A stretch of 64,000 bases of DNA from Hormiphora californensis (GCA_020137815.1 CM035355.1:7371091-7435090); one strand, 5' to 3'. Shown: positions 11,315 to 23,309, counted from the stretch's first letter. Numbers and translations: made by a program. The notes: a model not told the origin generated them from the letters alone.

Positions 11315-12498
11315 GTGGGAATTCTCCCCGTCTCAACTCTCAATTCACCCTGTACTATCTCTCTCAGCCATCTTTCAATTTGGCTACCATACAAACGTTT
11401 TACAATGGCGCCATAACTCTCTGTCTATTTCTCTGTTTCACTACCTCTCTCTACTTCCTCTATCACAAAACTCTTCCGGTGTCTATTGACTATTGGCTAT
11501 CCTTTTTCTCTCTCCCGTACTAGCCTTTTACCCATCTACATTCTCAGCATTTTGGGCTCATTTTCTCGCCCTTCTTACCGCAAAAGCACACATATTTCCA
11601 CGCCTTGGTTTCACACCTCTCCCAGTTCTCAAAAACATATTTCCTTTTTCAGAGCGGAGAAAACTTCGAATATCAATCGTGAGTACACTGTCATCTCTCC
11701 CTTTGCCCTCTGCCCTTTTTGTCCCTCACTATATGGCTCCTTTATAGCAGGGAAATGATCTCGTTAACTGTGCACAAAGAGACGATTTATCGGCCGCTAC
11801 CATCGGCTTCTATTCAGCTCTACACCCGCCATGTGATAGCGGCCTGAGACGGGGGTTTTAGCACCTTCATAGACGTAGCGCGCGATAGCTCCATTCTGTC
11901 TAGAGATGCGCTCATTTGTGTTTGCGCGCGCGTTCTCATTCCACCTCGTTTTCTCTTCACTTCTCTCTCCCTCGGCCTCTCGTGAAGTGTGAAGCCGTCA
12001 CTTCACCCACAACATCGTGCCCTCTTCCGGTCCGGACCAATTAAAATTCCTTTCCCTGACGTTAGTTGAACAAGCTATAAACTATTCGCATTTTATCGGG
12101 AATTAACGCATCTCTCTCTCCTTTTAGGTATCGGAAGAGTAGGGGGCATAGACGGGCAACAGAGTATCGACTATCTAGCGGGGACTTCAGTCCCACCCAT
12201 TCACCCTGCCCCTCTCCCAGGGCACTCTCGCCTAACCGGCCTACCATCCTACCCCCTCATTTATACAACACACGAAGGTAAGAGAGATAGGAGCAATCAT
12301 TTCCTGGTGCCCGGCTGTGTGTGTGTGAGAGAAAGAGAGGGAGAGAGAGAGAGAGAAAGATAGAAAAGGAGAGATAAGGAGAGATGGAGAGAGAACACAT
12401 AGCGTGGTGTATGGTGTACTGGTTCGCTCGTTAGAGGCTAACGGCAGCTCACATTTACTTGCTTCATTATAGGCTACTACTGCAACCCCTCAGCTTAA

Positions 12499-12500
<2 letters not shown>
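11315..12500. other. Presumed MAST intron start, no exon recognised
   Basis: The stretch is CT-rich with a CpG-richer part around 11780-12060. Open frames at 11486-11758 and 12062-12247 have no domain-like features. The CpG-rich patch could be a promoter, but no paired downstream exon is seen. Confidence 0.4.
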
Positions 12501-12501
<1 letters not shown>

Positions 12502-12563
<62 letters not shown>

Positions 12564-12577
12564 CCTCTCTCTCTCTC
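12502..12577. repeat. (TC)n microsatellite
   Basis: About 76 bp of nearly pure CT dinucleotide with isolated CCC interruptions. Confidence 0.95.
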
Positions 12578-13109
12578 ATTTCTGAAGATAAGGAGTGTAA
12601 ATTATTATGGTCATTCGTCACTGACCTCTTGTCATTATTTTTACTTTTCTCGGGAGAGGGGCTTTTCTCCCTCTCTTGCTATCTGTTTGTATCACCTCTC
12701 GCTCCCTGCTTTCCCAGACAACATCTTTAGCTGCCGATAACTTATTAGGGCAGATAATATTTTATATTGTAAAGTCTTTATAAAACTATCGCTGCATTTT
12801 ATTAGTTCTTTCTTTTCGCTAAAATATTATGCTTTCACTAGTTATCGTTTATGCCATTAGCCATAAATTATGGATCATACCTCATAACATATTGTAATGG
12901 TATGAAATTGTTTCGTATGTTATTTTTGCCATCCAGTGTGAAAGCAAAAGCCGAAAAACATAGTGATCGCCTCACTAATCGCCTGGGTGGAGGAGGAAAA
13001 GGGAAGAATTATGGCATGTCTCTTTCTCTTTTTGGGCGGGGAGGTTTGCTCTAAGGGCATGGAAGATAGGCGATGGGTGGAACACACTTATAATCGAGGT
13101 AGTGGAGGC

Positions 13110-13205
13110 GAGAGATGAGAGAGAGAGAGAGAGAGAGTAGAGAAGAGAGAGAGAGAGAGAGAGAGGAGACGAGAAGCGAGAGAGAGAAGAGAGAGAGATA
13201 GAAGG

Positions 13206-13242
<37 letters not shown>
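13110..13242. repeat. Adjacent (AG)n and (TC)n tracts
   Basis: AG-rich DNA at 13110-13199 is followed within 10 bp by a pure TC tract at 13207-13242. The two could pair as a hairpin. ORFs here encode Arg/Glu or Ser/Leu repeats and are artefacts of the repeat. Confidence 0.9.
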
Positions 13243-13245
<3 letters not shown>

Positions 13246-13540
13246 ATCTATCTCCATCTCCCTTTCTTATACATATATTTTACGAAAGATAACCATTTTA
13301 ATTCCCCCTTGAACCCCTCTTGATGTGGCCCACTCGGCACTCTACCTCAAGTCTCCACTGTCTCAAAGGCCTTGCAAATATGATACAGCGAAGTCATGTG
13401 TATGGCCATTGGCCATTAGTGTACTTTAATTGTTTCTCCTTATCTCGATTATAAAGCTCCGTCTGGCGCTCTTAGCCGTTTCCTTTAGAAGAGTCTCTGA
13501 ATCATAATCATGATAATGTTGTTCGTGTTCATATAAAGTA

Positions 13541-13711
13541 CAGTCGGACCCCGATTTAGGGGCCCCCGATTTAGTGGCACCCCGATTTAGGGACAGGATT
13601 TTTTCCCCCGATATAGGAAATTAACCTTATTTGACCCCGATTTAGTGGACACCCCGATTTAGTGGACAAGAGCCTTTCCCCCGAGGGTGTCCCTAAATCG
13701 GGGTCCGACTG
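13541..13711. mobile_element. Short Tigger/pogo-like MITE (171 bp)
   Basis: The ends CAGTCGGACCCCGATTTAGG and CCTAAATCGGGGTCCGACTG are inverted, and each is flanked by TA (13539-13540, 13712-13713). A CAGTSG... terminus with TA duplication is typical of pogo/Tigger elements of the Tc1/mariner superfamily. The internal sequence repeats the word CCCCGATTTAG several times. Related ends occur at 17075, 17554, 18441, 18943 and 30244. Confidence 0.8.
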
Positions 13712-13757
13712 TATCAGCTATATTTCCGGGGTATTTATAAAGCCTTTGGTTATGATA

Positions 13758-14513
13758 ACGGGTGACAACTAAAAATTGTTACTAATTTAAAACAGCTGTA
13801 GAATTTTTCCCTTTTGAGATACAGCTTCGGGCCAGTGATAGAACGATTTTTCAGACAATTTTGAATCAGGATAACATAACGGCGATGACTAAAACGTTCA
13901 TTCTCATAGCGATATCGGATCATTTCCTCTTGCCCCACCAAAGCATATAGTACGGAGATTTGAAATTTCTATGTTATCAGAAATGACCTTCCCGATGAGA
14001 TAGAATTCTCATAATTGGAAGTCGGGTTGTTCATGCCATAACCAACATGACTGCCAAGTTTGAAGATTTTTGCTCATTGGGAAGTTGGGTTTCGACGGTC
14101 ATTAATGTTTCGAGAGATGTCGAAATGGCGATTTCTCAAATTACCTGTAAACAACGCTTTGTTACAGAAGATTCTGATCAGGAAATTGAGATTTATGAAG
14201 TTTGAAGCAATGTTCATTTCGTTCAAAATTGTCTGAAAAATCATTCTATCACTGTCCCGAAGCTGTATTTCGACTAGAACAGGCGCTAGAGGTGCTAGAA
14301 AAACGTGTAGATTTCACGGACTATATGCTTTGGTGGGGCAAGAGGAAATGATCCGATATCGCTATGAGAATGAACGTTTTAGTCATCGCCGTTATGTTAT
14401 CCTGATTCAAAATTGTCTGAAAAATCGTTCTATCACTGGCCCGAAGCTGTATCTCAAAAGGGAAAAATTCTACAGCTGTTTTAAATTAGTAACAATTTTT
14501 AGTTGTCACCCGT
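13758..14513. mobile_element. Foldback element with about 200-bp inverted arms, TA-flanked
   Basis: 13758-13965 and about 14317-14513 are near-perfect reverse complements, starting ACGGGTGACAACTAAAAATT. TA flanks both ends (13756-13757, 14514-14515). The same 63/64-residue frame appears on the minus strand (13750-13941) and plus strand (14330-14524) only because of the inversion. A third partial copy of the arm lies in the loop near 14220-14275. No transposase is seen. Confidence 0.8.
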
Positions 14514-14821
14514 TACTATCCTGATATTTAATTTTGCAGTAGCTCAAGCTAGGGTGCGGCTATTAAATAGCATAGGGCGTTTCAATAATTAGTTAATAGC
14601 CATGTATCTGGAAATGTTGGTTTCTTTGTTATAGACACAGTCATTAATATTTCTCCTCTCTCACACACACTCATGTTGCCCTTTGTTTTCATTGCCTTTT
14701 ATTGAATGTTCCTTCTCATTGTTCAATATTTATCATATTTCTACTTAATCTACTGTATAATACTTCTCAAAATAAAGTGGCTTAATAAAAGTCAGATCCA
14801 CCACGGCTGTCTTATAAGACA

Positions 14822-14909
14822 TATAGAGTGAATAATCGTGGTTTGACCAATACCCTCTTTCAATATAAATATTGAAAGAGGGTATTGGTCAAACCACGAT
14901 TCACTCTAT
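14822..14909. repeat. Compact hairpin with about 40-bp arms
   Basis: The left arm (14822-14865) reads TATAGAGTGAATAATCGTGG onward and the right arm ends CCACGATTCACTCTAT. The arms differ by one 3-bp indel and enclose a loop of a few bases. The complementarity weakly extends into ACCACGGCTGT/ACAGCGCGGT outside. Confidence 0.85.
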
Positions 14910-15054
14910 GAACAGCGCGGTAGTAGATGTGTATAGGATTGATTGTGTGTTCACTTCATTATACACTAAGTATCATACATCTGTTCGAGATTGATATGTG
15001 ACCTCTCTTCATTGCATAGATAACCAATGTTTTAGTTCCGCTTTAGAAAATGGT

Positions 15055-15762
15055 GCTCTCTCTCTCTCTCTCTCTCCTTTTCTCTCTCTCTCTCTCTCTA
15101 TATCTTTCTTTCTCTTTCTCTCCCCCTCTTTCTCTTATCCCTTTCGGGCACAAGCTATACAAACGAGCTTTTCTTTAATCTCATTCAATCTTCAAGTTCT
15201 TCATTCCCAAGAGCTCTTCCCGAGAAGAAGAGAGTATTTAAAAGAGCTCGTATTATATCGTTCTTTGCCTCTTTTCCCTACGAACAGTAAGCAGTCCGAG
15301 CTCTTTGATGGTCCTAATTGTGGGTTCGTGTGGTGCACGTGATATGCTCAGAGAGAAGGAGAGAGAGATGGAAGGATAGACAGAGAGAGGGAGAGAGAGA
15401 TGGACGGATAGACAGAGAGAAGGAGAAGAGAGTAAGCAAGAGAGAGACTTGAGAAAGGGCGACATAGAGAGATGGAAGGAGAGAGAGAGGGAGAGACTTG
15501 CGAGTGGGAGACATATAGAGAGATGGAAGGAGAGAGAGAGGGAGACATAAAGAGAGAGAAAGAAAAAGGCCTCTCTTCATTTCTGTAGTATTCCGGAAGA
15601 CTACATAACCCAGCAAAAGCTGCCGCTGTGTATTGCATATAACGAAATATAGCTTGAACCACATTGACTGCACTGACTCAGTACATCTCTACAGCTTGTT
15701 AGTTGTCTCTAACGTCGTTTTTACTTTGCCTCTCTCTCTTTCTCTATCTCACTCTCTCTCTC

Positions 15763-15847
<85 letters not shown>
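15055..15847. repeat. Cluster of (TC)n, (AG)n and (TC)n tracts
   Basis: TC at 15055-15127, AG-rich imperfect tandem units at 15350-15568 (GGGAGAGA...GATGGAAGGA type) and a long pure TC run at 15762-15847. All ORFs over them are low-complexity artefacts. Confidence 0.9.
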
Positions 15848-15848
<1 letters not shown>

Positions 15849-15849
15849 A

Positions 15850-17070
15850 CTTTCATTTTCCTTACACTACCACATGTGCTGTCTCGAACACTCAGCGCAC
15901 GTGCTATGTATGTCCAGTTTACACTACTTTACTGCCAAAAGCAAGTCTGTTGTGTGAGAAATGTTTGCGATCAGATGTGCGAGATCAGATGTGTGTGAGA
16001 GAGATGTTGTGTTTGTGGCTTGAGAGCATGCAATATAATAGTTATTTCTCTCTCATTCTCACACACAATCATTCTCTCGCTTCCTTTTCATAATGTGCCA
16101 ATTAGGATGTGTGTACACACACCTTTCAACCAGGCTTTTTTGCTTTCAGAATATGCGTTCCTTTTCCAACTATCTTTGGTCCTATATAATGGAAATACTC
16201 TCTCGCTCTCTCTCTACTTTTCCCTCCGATTGCATTCCAGTTGTTTTGTTTCCCATGCATGTGTCACCTCACACTGTCTGAGCATTTGTAGGATGCATTT
16301 AGAATTTTAGAAGCGTTGCATTTCATCGCTGTGTACCCATTAACTAGACCTCAATCCCACCTTTTAGATACTCCTTTATAAAATATTTTATCTCCTGAGT
16401 TGATACAACTATTTTAACGGGATCTTTTACTATCCCTCCACGGCGATCCTTTCGGGCGTGTCCCGCTAAAAGCTTTTCCAAAGCTCTTTGATTTGTTTTT
16501 CACGTTTTCTCTATTTTAAATTTGATGGCCCTCGTGTGCATTTTTTTTCATTTAAAATTTGCAAATCTCAATTCTGTTCCTGGCCCAATGATTCTTTAAC
16601 AGCTCCCCCTCCCCTCGAATATATTACATGTCTCGCCCCACACTGTGTCGACTGTCATTTTATGGCTCCGAAGATTGCAATGTGTCAAAATTAATTCATA
16701 CGAGATGCCAATGGAATATATATAGAGAATTATTAGTGCGTGTCATATTTTATAATGCTTGAGTCATGGTGACGTACTAATTTCTGTTCCTACACACATT
16801 TATTTTCCAAAACCCCTTCCCTCTCTCTCCAACACCTCTCTCGGAAATATTTTATGTAATATATATTATTCCTTGTAATGCTGGGGTATATTTCTGATAG
16901 GGTGATGACTGTTTGGAAGTATTAGTGAGAGAGCTCTTTATTAAAACAAACAATCCAAAGAGGCTGCATATGATATGTTGTTTATATTTTGCCAGAAGAC
17001 AACATGTGTTTGTGATTGTGGTGATGTGGGGTTGGAGTGTTTTGCTCTGTGCGATAGTGCCACCGGTGTT
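15850..17070. other. Non-coding stretch in the presumed MAST intron
   Basis: I see no exon or RNA gene. Short frames at 16020-16310 and 16488-16694 lack domain features and flanking splice sites that would fit the MAST frame. Confidence 0.45.
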
Positions 17071-17074
17071 ACTA

Positions 17075-18441
17075 CAGTCGGACCCCGATTTAGGGACCCC
17101 CGATTTAGGGACACCCCGATTTAGGGACAGGATTTTTTCCCCCAAAAATTTTTGAATTTTTTTTGGGAAATTTTTTGTGAAATTTTTCAAAAAGATTCCA
17201 GCCATGTCCGAATCGTGTTTCGAATCGGTGCATCTTATCGCATGTCCTTCTGCTAATTAGACGGTTCGGAACGAACCGACACGTGATCCCCATGGTGCCC
17301 ATTGAATCACAAGTTCACCAAGGTCCAAGCGTCAAAATTTCGATTCGATGGGGATCACGTTTCGATTCGTTCCGTCTAATTAGCAGCAGGACATGCGATA
17401 AGATGCACCGATTCGAAACACGATTCGGACGTGGTTGGTATACCTTTAAAAAATTTTATAACTTTTTTGCAAAATTTTACAGTACGATTGTCAATGCTTT
17501 GATCGGTGCTCCCCATAAATTTTAAGAGAAAAAGTTATTTTGAAATTTTGATACAGTCGGACCCCGATTTAGGGACACCCTCGGGGGAAAGGGTCTTGTC
17601 CACTAAATCGGGGTGTCCACTAAATCGGGGTGAGCCATATTTGGCCCATAAAAACCTATTTTATGCCCAAAATGCTATATTATTAAGACTAAAGACACCT
17701 CTAACTGTTATATGCAATATTCATGTATTGATGACATCATCATTTCTGATTAGAAATAGAAAAATACAAAATAGTTTTTTTTCAAAAAAATGTGAAAAAT
17801 TTTCTAAGTTATACCAGCCCGTCCGATTTGTGTTTCGAATCGGTGCAGCTTACTGGATGTCCTGTCTAATTAGTGGATTCCAAACGAACCGATACGTGAT
17901 ACCATGACCATGCCGAATCGGGGCACCCTAAGCGGGTGAGGAAGTATCAAAATTTCAAAATAACTTTTTCTTTCAAAATTTATGGGGAGCACCGATCAAA
18001 GCATTGACAATCGTACTGTAAAATTTTGCAAAAATATTTTAAAATTTTTTAAAGGTATGCCAGCCACGTCCGAATCGCGTATCGAATCGGTGCATCTTAT
18101 CGCATCTCCTGCTGCTAATTAGACGGTTCGGAACGAATCGAAACGTGATCCCCATCGAATCGAAATTTTGACGCTTGGTGAACTTGTGATTCAATGGCCC
18201 CATGTGGATCACGTATCAGTTCGTTCCGAAGCGACAACCGTCTAATTAGCAGCAGGACATGCGATAAGATTCACTGATTCGAAACACGATTCGGACGTGG
18301 CTGGTATCTTTTTGAAAAATTTTCAAAAAAAATTCACAAAAAATTTCACAAAAAAAATTCAAAAAATTTTTGGGGGGAAAAAATCCTGTCCCTAAATCGG
18401 GGTGCCCCTAAATCGGGGGCCCCTAAATCGGGGTCCGACTG
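17075..18441. mobile_element. Large palindromic element A with Tigger/pogo-like ends
   Basis: It begins CAGTCGGACCCCGATTTAGG and ends with the reverse complement, flanked by TA (17073-17074, 18442-18443). The left arm (17075-17553) is the reverse complement of the right arm (about 17947-18441). Each arm is internally palindromic around the word ACATGCGATAAGATGCAC and a TAATTAGACGG-type word. The centre (17554-17946) is a separate TA-bounded block, L, also starting with the CAGTCGG terminus. No transposase frame is present. Confidence 0.75.
17554..17946. mobile_element. Block L, TA-bounded, in the centre of palindrome A
   Basis: It starts CAGTCGGACCCCGATTTAGG after TA (17552-17553) and ends GCGGGTGAGGAAG before TA (17947-17948). 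It contains a diverged copy of the TTCGAATCGGTGCA...CTAATTAG motif. Its inverted copy L' occupies 18444-18943, immediately right of element A. Confidence 0.7.
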
Positions 18442-18443
18442 TA

Positions 18444-18943
18444 CTTCCTCACCCGCTTAGGGTGCCCCGATTCGGTATGGTATCACGTATCGGTTCGTTT
18501 TGAACCCGCTAATTAGACAGGATATCCAGTAAGTTGCACCGATTCGAAATACAAACCGGACGGGCTGGTATAACTTCTTTTTTTTGGGGGGGGGGGGGGG
18601 GTTGGCGGCCAACATCGGCCTGAATATAAATAGGTGTAGACACTTAACAATGATAAAAACTGTAATAAATTAAACTAAATATAAAATGGTATAACTTAGA
18701 AAATTTTCCACTTTTTTTGAAAAAGAATAATTTTATATTTTTCTTTTTCTAATCAGAAATGATCATGTCATCAACACATGAATATTGCATATAACAGTTA
18801 GAGGTGTCTTTAGTCTTAATAATATAGCATTTTGGGCAATAAAATATTTGGGTCAAATATGGCTCACCCCGATTTAGTGGACACCCCGATTTAGTGGACA
18901 AGACCCTTTCCCCCGAGGGTGTCCCTAAATCGGGGTCCGACTG
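18444..18943. mobile_element. Block L', inverted copy of block L with an insertion
   Basis: It starts CTTCCTCACCCGC after TA and ends GGGGTCCGACTG before TA (18944-18945), so it is the reverse complement of 17554-17946. An extra segment of roughly 90 bp near 18580-18680 begins with a poly-G run of about 16 and is missing from L. The small ORF at 18749-18949 mirrors 17506-17907 because of the inversion. Confidence 0.7.
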
Positions 18944-18945
18944 TA

Positions 18946-19770
18946 CCATTCTTTTTTGGGGTACATTTTACTTGGAATTCGAAATTGTAAAATATCTTGC
19001 CTCGTAGAATAAGATATTTGGTAGCTGACGATATATGAGATATGAGATATTTTCAGTCACCAATTATATCTTACAACCACGCCTTGCCATTTTCAATATC
19101 ACTTAGCCTCTCCCTGCAGCTCCCATTCAACTTGATACTGAGTAATAATAGCGAATTGTCTACTGTAGTCGTATCAATATTGTCTCCCTAATTTAGCACA
19201 TGGGGGAGCACATGCACCCACACCCTGTATAGTGACGCTTTGGTATAATTCCTTTCATCAACCCTCCCCTCCCCCTCTCTTATATCTTTCCCTCTCTTTC
19301 TCTCTCTTCCTCACTTCCCTCTCTCTCCGTATCTCTATACCACGTGTAGCGGACTTGCTCCGAATAGCTTGATTTATTGGCCAGTATATCCCACATAGCG
19401 AATATATACCACTCGATAGAGGTCAAGATATATAGAGTTGTCTATTAGTAGATTGCTATGCAAATCCGCAGAGAGCTCTGGTACTGATAGGATATTCCTC
19501 TTGATGTAAACAGTATATAGATGTAGTCCCGATATAGCATTCAGTGAAAGTTAGGACTCGTATCTAGAGTCTGAATATATAACTCCAGACTATTACTATG
19601 AGTTTGTTCAGTGCGTGAGTTTATACTACTGTTATTAAATTCCTATCATATTGTTCTCTCCCGTGTTCTCTCCGTGATATAATTTTAATGGAGCTAACTA
19701 CTCTTAGTACGAGTTTATTACTGGGGGGGGCGATTATTGCCTAAATTTTATTCCGAACACCATCCTATAG
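18946..19770. other. Non-coding spacer in the presumed MAST intron
   Basis: I see no recognisable exon. It contains a CT-rich patch near 19260-19330 and AT-rich DNA. Confidence 0.45.
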
Positions 19771-20471
19771 TTAAAGGTTGACAAGATACCTAAAACTTTT
19801 CGTATATCGTCTTATTTTGATTTATCATTAATTTTCAGCATTTTTTCAGAATTTTTTGTCGGCTAGAAATACCTTACTCTCGTTAATTAAGCTCGCATAT
19901 TTCAAGAAACTTTTAAATAAGAAACTTTTTTTCTAGGAAACTACAGGTGTAAGCGATCCAAAAACAAAAAGAATTTCTCCTTTATCAAGAGACTAAACAA
20001 CTTAGGGGTTTCCTATTTTGTTGGGGTGTCTCTGGATTGTGTGATTTACATTTGAAAAGTTTCTTATAAAAAAGTTTCTTACTAAAGCGTTTCTTAAAAA
20101 TCGAGAGTAAGGTATGTGCAAAATAGGGGGTCTACTGATAAACGAGAGGTGCAATTTAAAAATTGACACCGTAATATCTCCGGTTCCTGATGAGATACAG
20201 AAACCGTTTTGGTAGCGTTGGAAAGGTCTTATTGAGACCAATCCAACGCAACCAAGATCAAGTAGCTATCTTTTGAGGAACCGGAAACGTGAATTTCAAT
20301 TTGCGAGACGCAGTGAGTGTGCCCAGTAAAACCAGTGCTGACAATATCGGTAGACCCCCTATTTCGAATTTTTTTCTAGCCGACAAAAAATTCTGAAAAA
20401 ATGCTGTAAATTAATGATAAATCAAAATAAGACGATATACGAAAAGTTTTAGGTATCTTGTCAACCTTTAA
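19771..20471. mobile_element. Foldback element with TTAA ends
   Basis: The left end TTAAAGGTTGACAAGATACC is matched by its reverse complement ending at 20471. Arms extend about 110 bp (19771-19880 with 20360-20471). TTAA at both ends fits piggyBac/Kolobok-type insertion. A second inverted pair, AATAGGGGGTCTAC (20126) and GTAGACCCCCTATT (20350), marks an inner element. No transposase frame. Confidence 0.7.
20124..20364. mobile_element. Inner inverted-repeat element nested in 19771-20471
   Basis: It is delimited by AATAGGGGGTCTAC and its reverse complement. The interior carries a hairpin built on ATCTCCGGTTCCTGATGAGA (20177) and a GAGGAACCGG-type complement (20274). A related hairpin occurs near 57240-57390, so this is a dispersed family. 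Confidence 0.55.
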
Positions 20472-20639
20472 TTCACATACTGCCTTATTTCTCAAATTAA
20501 CTGCTTCTAATTTGTTACATACTTTCTTTCGGTAGTGGTACTTCAGAAGTACCCTGACACATTTTAGTTCGACAGAGAGAGTACTATACATACATACTAC
20601 ACAGAGGTCAATACAATTACTCACTGTACTGTACCGCAC

Positions 20640-21400
20640 AATACTTCAATGTGCGCTTTCTCAAGCCAAGCTTTCTCAGCTTCTCCCTCCATCTCTCAGA
20701 ACTTTTTCTCATTAGTCAACAATCTCTCAAGTCAATCGTTTCGGCAGTCTCACCTCCCTCTTACTCTATCTCTCACTATATACGTTCCATTCATTCTCAA
20801 TAGATGTCGTAGTTTCATTTCTTCAGTAATTCTTTAAAGTTTGATCTTTATAATGACGGAATTTATTCTCAACTATCTTCAACCACTTAAATAGTTTCTC
20901 TTTACTTCGTATTTTTTTAATCGATATAATACCGGTACCCCGGCCCTCTACTCTCTCTTCCTCTATCTCAATCCCCCCACAGAGCAGGTCTTCATAATTT
21001 TGACAAGGAGAATTTGAGCTTTATAGCACAATTACACATTTTAAAAGCAACGTGGTTATGCTGTTACAACTTCTTGCATGGTTCATGTTAAACCAATGTA
21101 ATTGCCTTTCCGGCGGTAAAAACACGTACCGTGAAAAAACGGTGAAAACAAAGTCATAGCCGTCCCAGGGCCACTTTATTGAAATTTCCACGTGGTTATC
21201 AGCCACAGTTTCATGTTTGTGTTTGTGTCAACTTATGTTGGTCTTTCACCTTTTTCGATGTCACGTGTTGTGCGGTGTGGTCCCTCTCTCTCTATCTTTT
21301 TTCCTCTTTCCCTCTCTCTCCTCCTTCTCTCTCTCTCTCTCTCTCTCCTCCTTCGATCTCGATATCTCTCTCCTCTCTCCTCATCTCTCTCTCTCTAGTG
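20640..21400. other. Non-coding CT-rich stretch up to the assembly gap
   Basis: Short Ser/Leu-rich frames (20649-20837, 21192-21398) are low-complexity artefacts. No exon is recognised. Confidence 0.45.
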
Positions 21401-21500
21401 NNNNNNNNNNNNNNNNNNNNNNNNNNNNNNNNNNNNNNNNNNNNNNNNNNNNNNNNNNNNNNNNNNNNNNNNNNNNNNNNNNNNNNNNNNNNNNNNNNNN
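21401..21500. other. Assembly gap (100 N)
   Basis: Exactly 100 undetermined bases, a placeholder length, so the true size is unknown. ORFs that read through it are meaningless. Confidence 1.
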
Positions 21501-23240
21501 CCCGAAAAATTTTTTTCCCCCCCTTTTTTTTTGCGTTGTATGCAAACCCTTTGTACGCAACCTCTTTTAATTTTATGCACCATCTTATCTGCACCACATG
21601 GATTGGGAAATCTTATATAAAAACCAAGCGTTGAACATTTAAAACGTCAGCATACATTTAAAACATTTCAATTATCACAGTTCCTTTCCTTCCATTTTTT
21701 TCCTCTACCCTTTTCTTCCTTTCTCTCTTCTCTTTTTTTCCTCTTCTCCCTTTTCTCTCTTCTTCTATTTTTCCCCCTTCTCGCCTTTATTCTCTCTCCT
21801 CTCACTCCCTTTTCCCCCAAAAGGACCCCCTCTCAGCCCCTTTTCTAAACTACAGTCCCATAGGTTTTTTTCGGGGGGAGTTTTTTGTTCGGGTTAACCC
21901 CAGATCAGTGATTTTACAAAAAAAAAAGTAGTGCCCCCTTTCTCTAGTTTTAAAATTTTTTGGCCCGGGTATTAAAACCCAAATTTTGATGGTTTTTGGG
22001 TTTAGTAGGTTTATATTTTCCCCTTTTGCCTAGCTAGACCCTAGCTAGATCCACCTACACTCGATCGAGAAGTTAAAAGATAATCTGCTTCAGGTCTCAG
22101 ATTTTATCTAGAATTTGATTATCCAATCTTATCACGCGATATTTAAAAACCGTTACTGATCTTATTCAGTTTTCCACTCAAGCTGCATAACTATCCCTAT
22201 TCCTTCCCCAAATTACAAGCTGGGACATTACATCATTTATAAACTTTAACGATAAAGAGCAGGAATAAAACGAGGAATAATGAAAAAGGGGGAATAAATA
22301 TAGTGGAATCTTTATATTTATTCCCCTCTTTTTTATTCCTCCTCATTTTGTTCCTGCCCAAGCTCTTTCTTTTTTTTTGCTTATTATTTTAAAGTTTTTG
22401 CGAGGCCGGAGACTTATGGGGGGAGGTGGCCAAAAAAAGGAGTAGGGGTTTTTGGGTAAAAGGGAAAATCTTTTTGATAGGGGGTTTGGTCATTTTTTGT
22501 AAAAAGGGTTTTTTTGGCCCTCTATCCCAAAAACCCATTGGGGGTTTTGGGGCCCACTTATAAAATTTTGAAGGGGGGGAATTTTCGTCCTAATTTTCCC
22601 CCCCCCCCGCCACACACAAAACCCCCCAAAGTTGCCAAAAAAACAGGCCTTTTTTTTGGGCCTTTTTGGTTTTTTCCCCCCGGGAAAAATAAAAAGGGAA
22701 ATGCCCTTTTCCCAAACTTTCCCCCCCATGAAAAACTGGGAAAAATTTAATTTTTTCCCACAAAACCCAGGGGGCCCCCCCCCGAGGGAAAAATATAAAA
22801 AAAATTTTTTTTAAAAAAAAGGGGGAAACCCCCATTTTGTTTTCCCCTTTTTTTTTATTTTTTTTTCCCCCCGAAAACCCCAAAAACCCCCCAAAGAAAA
22901 AAACCAAAAGCAAAAAAAAAGAAAAAAAAAAGAAAAAACCCCTGGGGGAGGGGAAAGGGAAAAAAAAGGGGGAAGGAAAAAACAAAAAAACCCCCCGGGG
23001 GGGGGGTGGGGGGAAAAAAAAAAAAGGGGAAAAGGGGGGGGGGGGGAAAAAAAGAAAAAAAAGGGGAGGAAGAGGAGAAGAGAAAAAAAAAGGGGGGGGA
23101 AAAAAAGGGGGGGGGAAAGGGAAATTTTTCCCCCCCACCCTCTCTCTCTCCCCTTTTTCCCCCCTCTCCTTCCCCCTCTCTTTTCTCCCCCCCCCCCCCC
23201 CCTTTTTTTTTCTTTTTTTTTTTTTTTTGCCCGTGGAGGG
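21501..23240. other. Low-quality, homopolymer-rich sequence after the gap
   Basis: The DNA after the gap degenerates into long A/G and C/T runs, most severely at 22400-23230. Long ORFs here (22590-23138, 22811-23383, 22837-23271) are Phe/Pro/Lys/Gly runs from this composition. One real-looking feature is a hairpin at 22253-22370. I would not annotate genes here. Confidence 0.7.
22253..22370. repeat. Imperfect hairpin with about 50-bp arms
   Basis: AAAGAGCAGGAATAAAACGA (left) is matched on the right by a TTTTGTTCCTGCCCAAGCTC-type complement, with further pairing through a GGGGGAATAAATAT word. The short loop lies near 22304-22314. Confidence 0.75.
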
Positions 23241-23309
23241 CTTACGTTCTCGCGAGATAATTTTTTGGTAAAAGTTAAAATAATCAACGCATTCCTTAAA
23301 TTTCTCAAC

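Noticed and set aside
13750-14524. Identical 63/64-residue ORFs on opposite strands
   Set aside because: They are the two arms of a foldback element, not a duplicated gene. No known domain.
15633-15998. Ser/Leu-repeat ORFs over TC tracts here and throughout the window
   Set aside because: Any (TC)n or (AG)n tract is open in several frames; translation gives (SL)n or (RE)n only.
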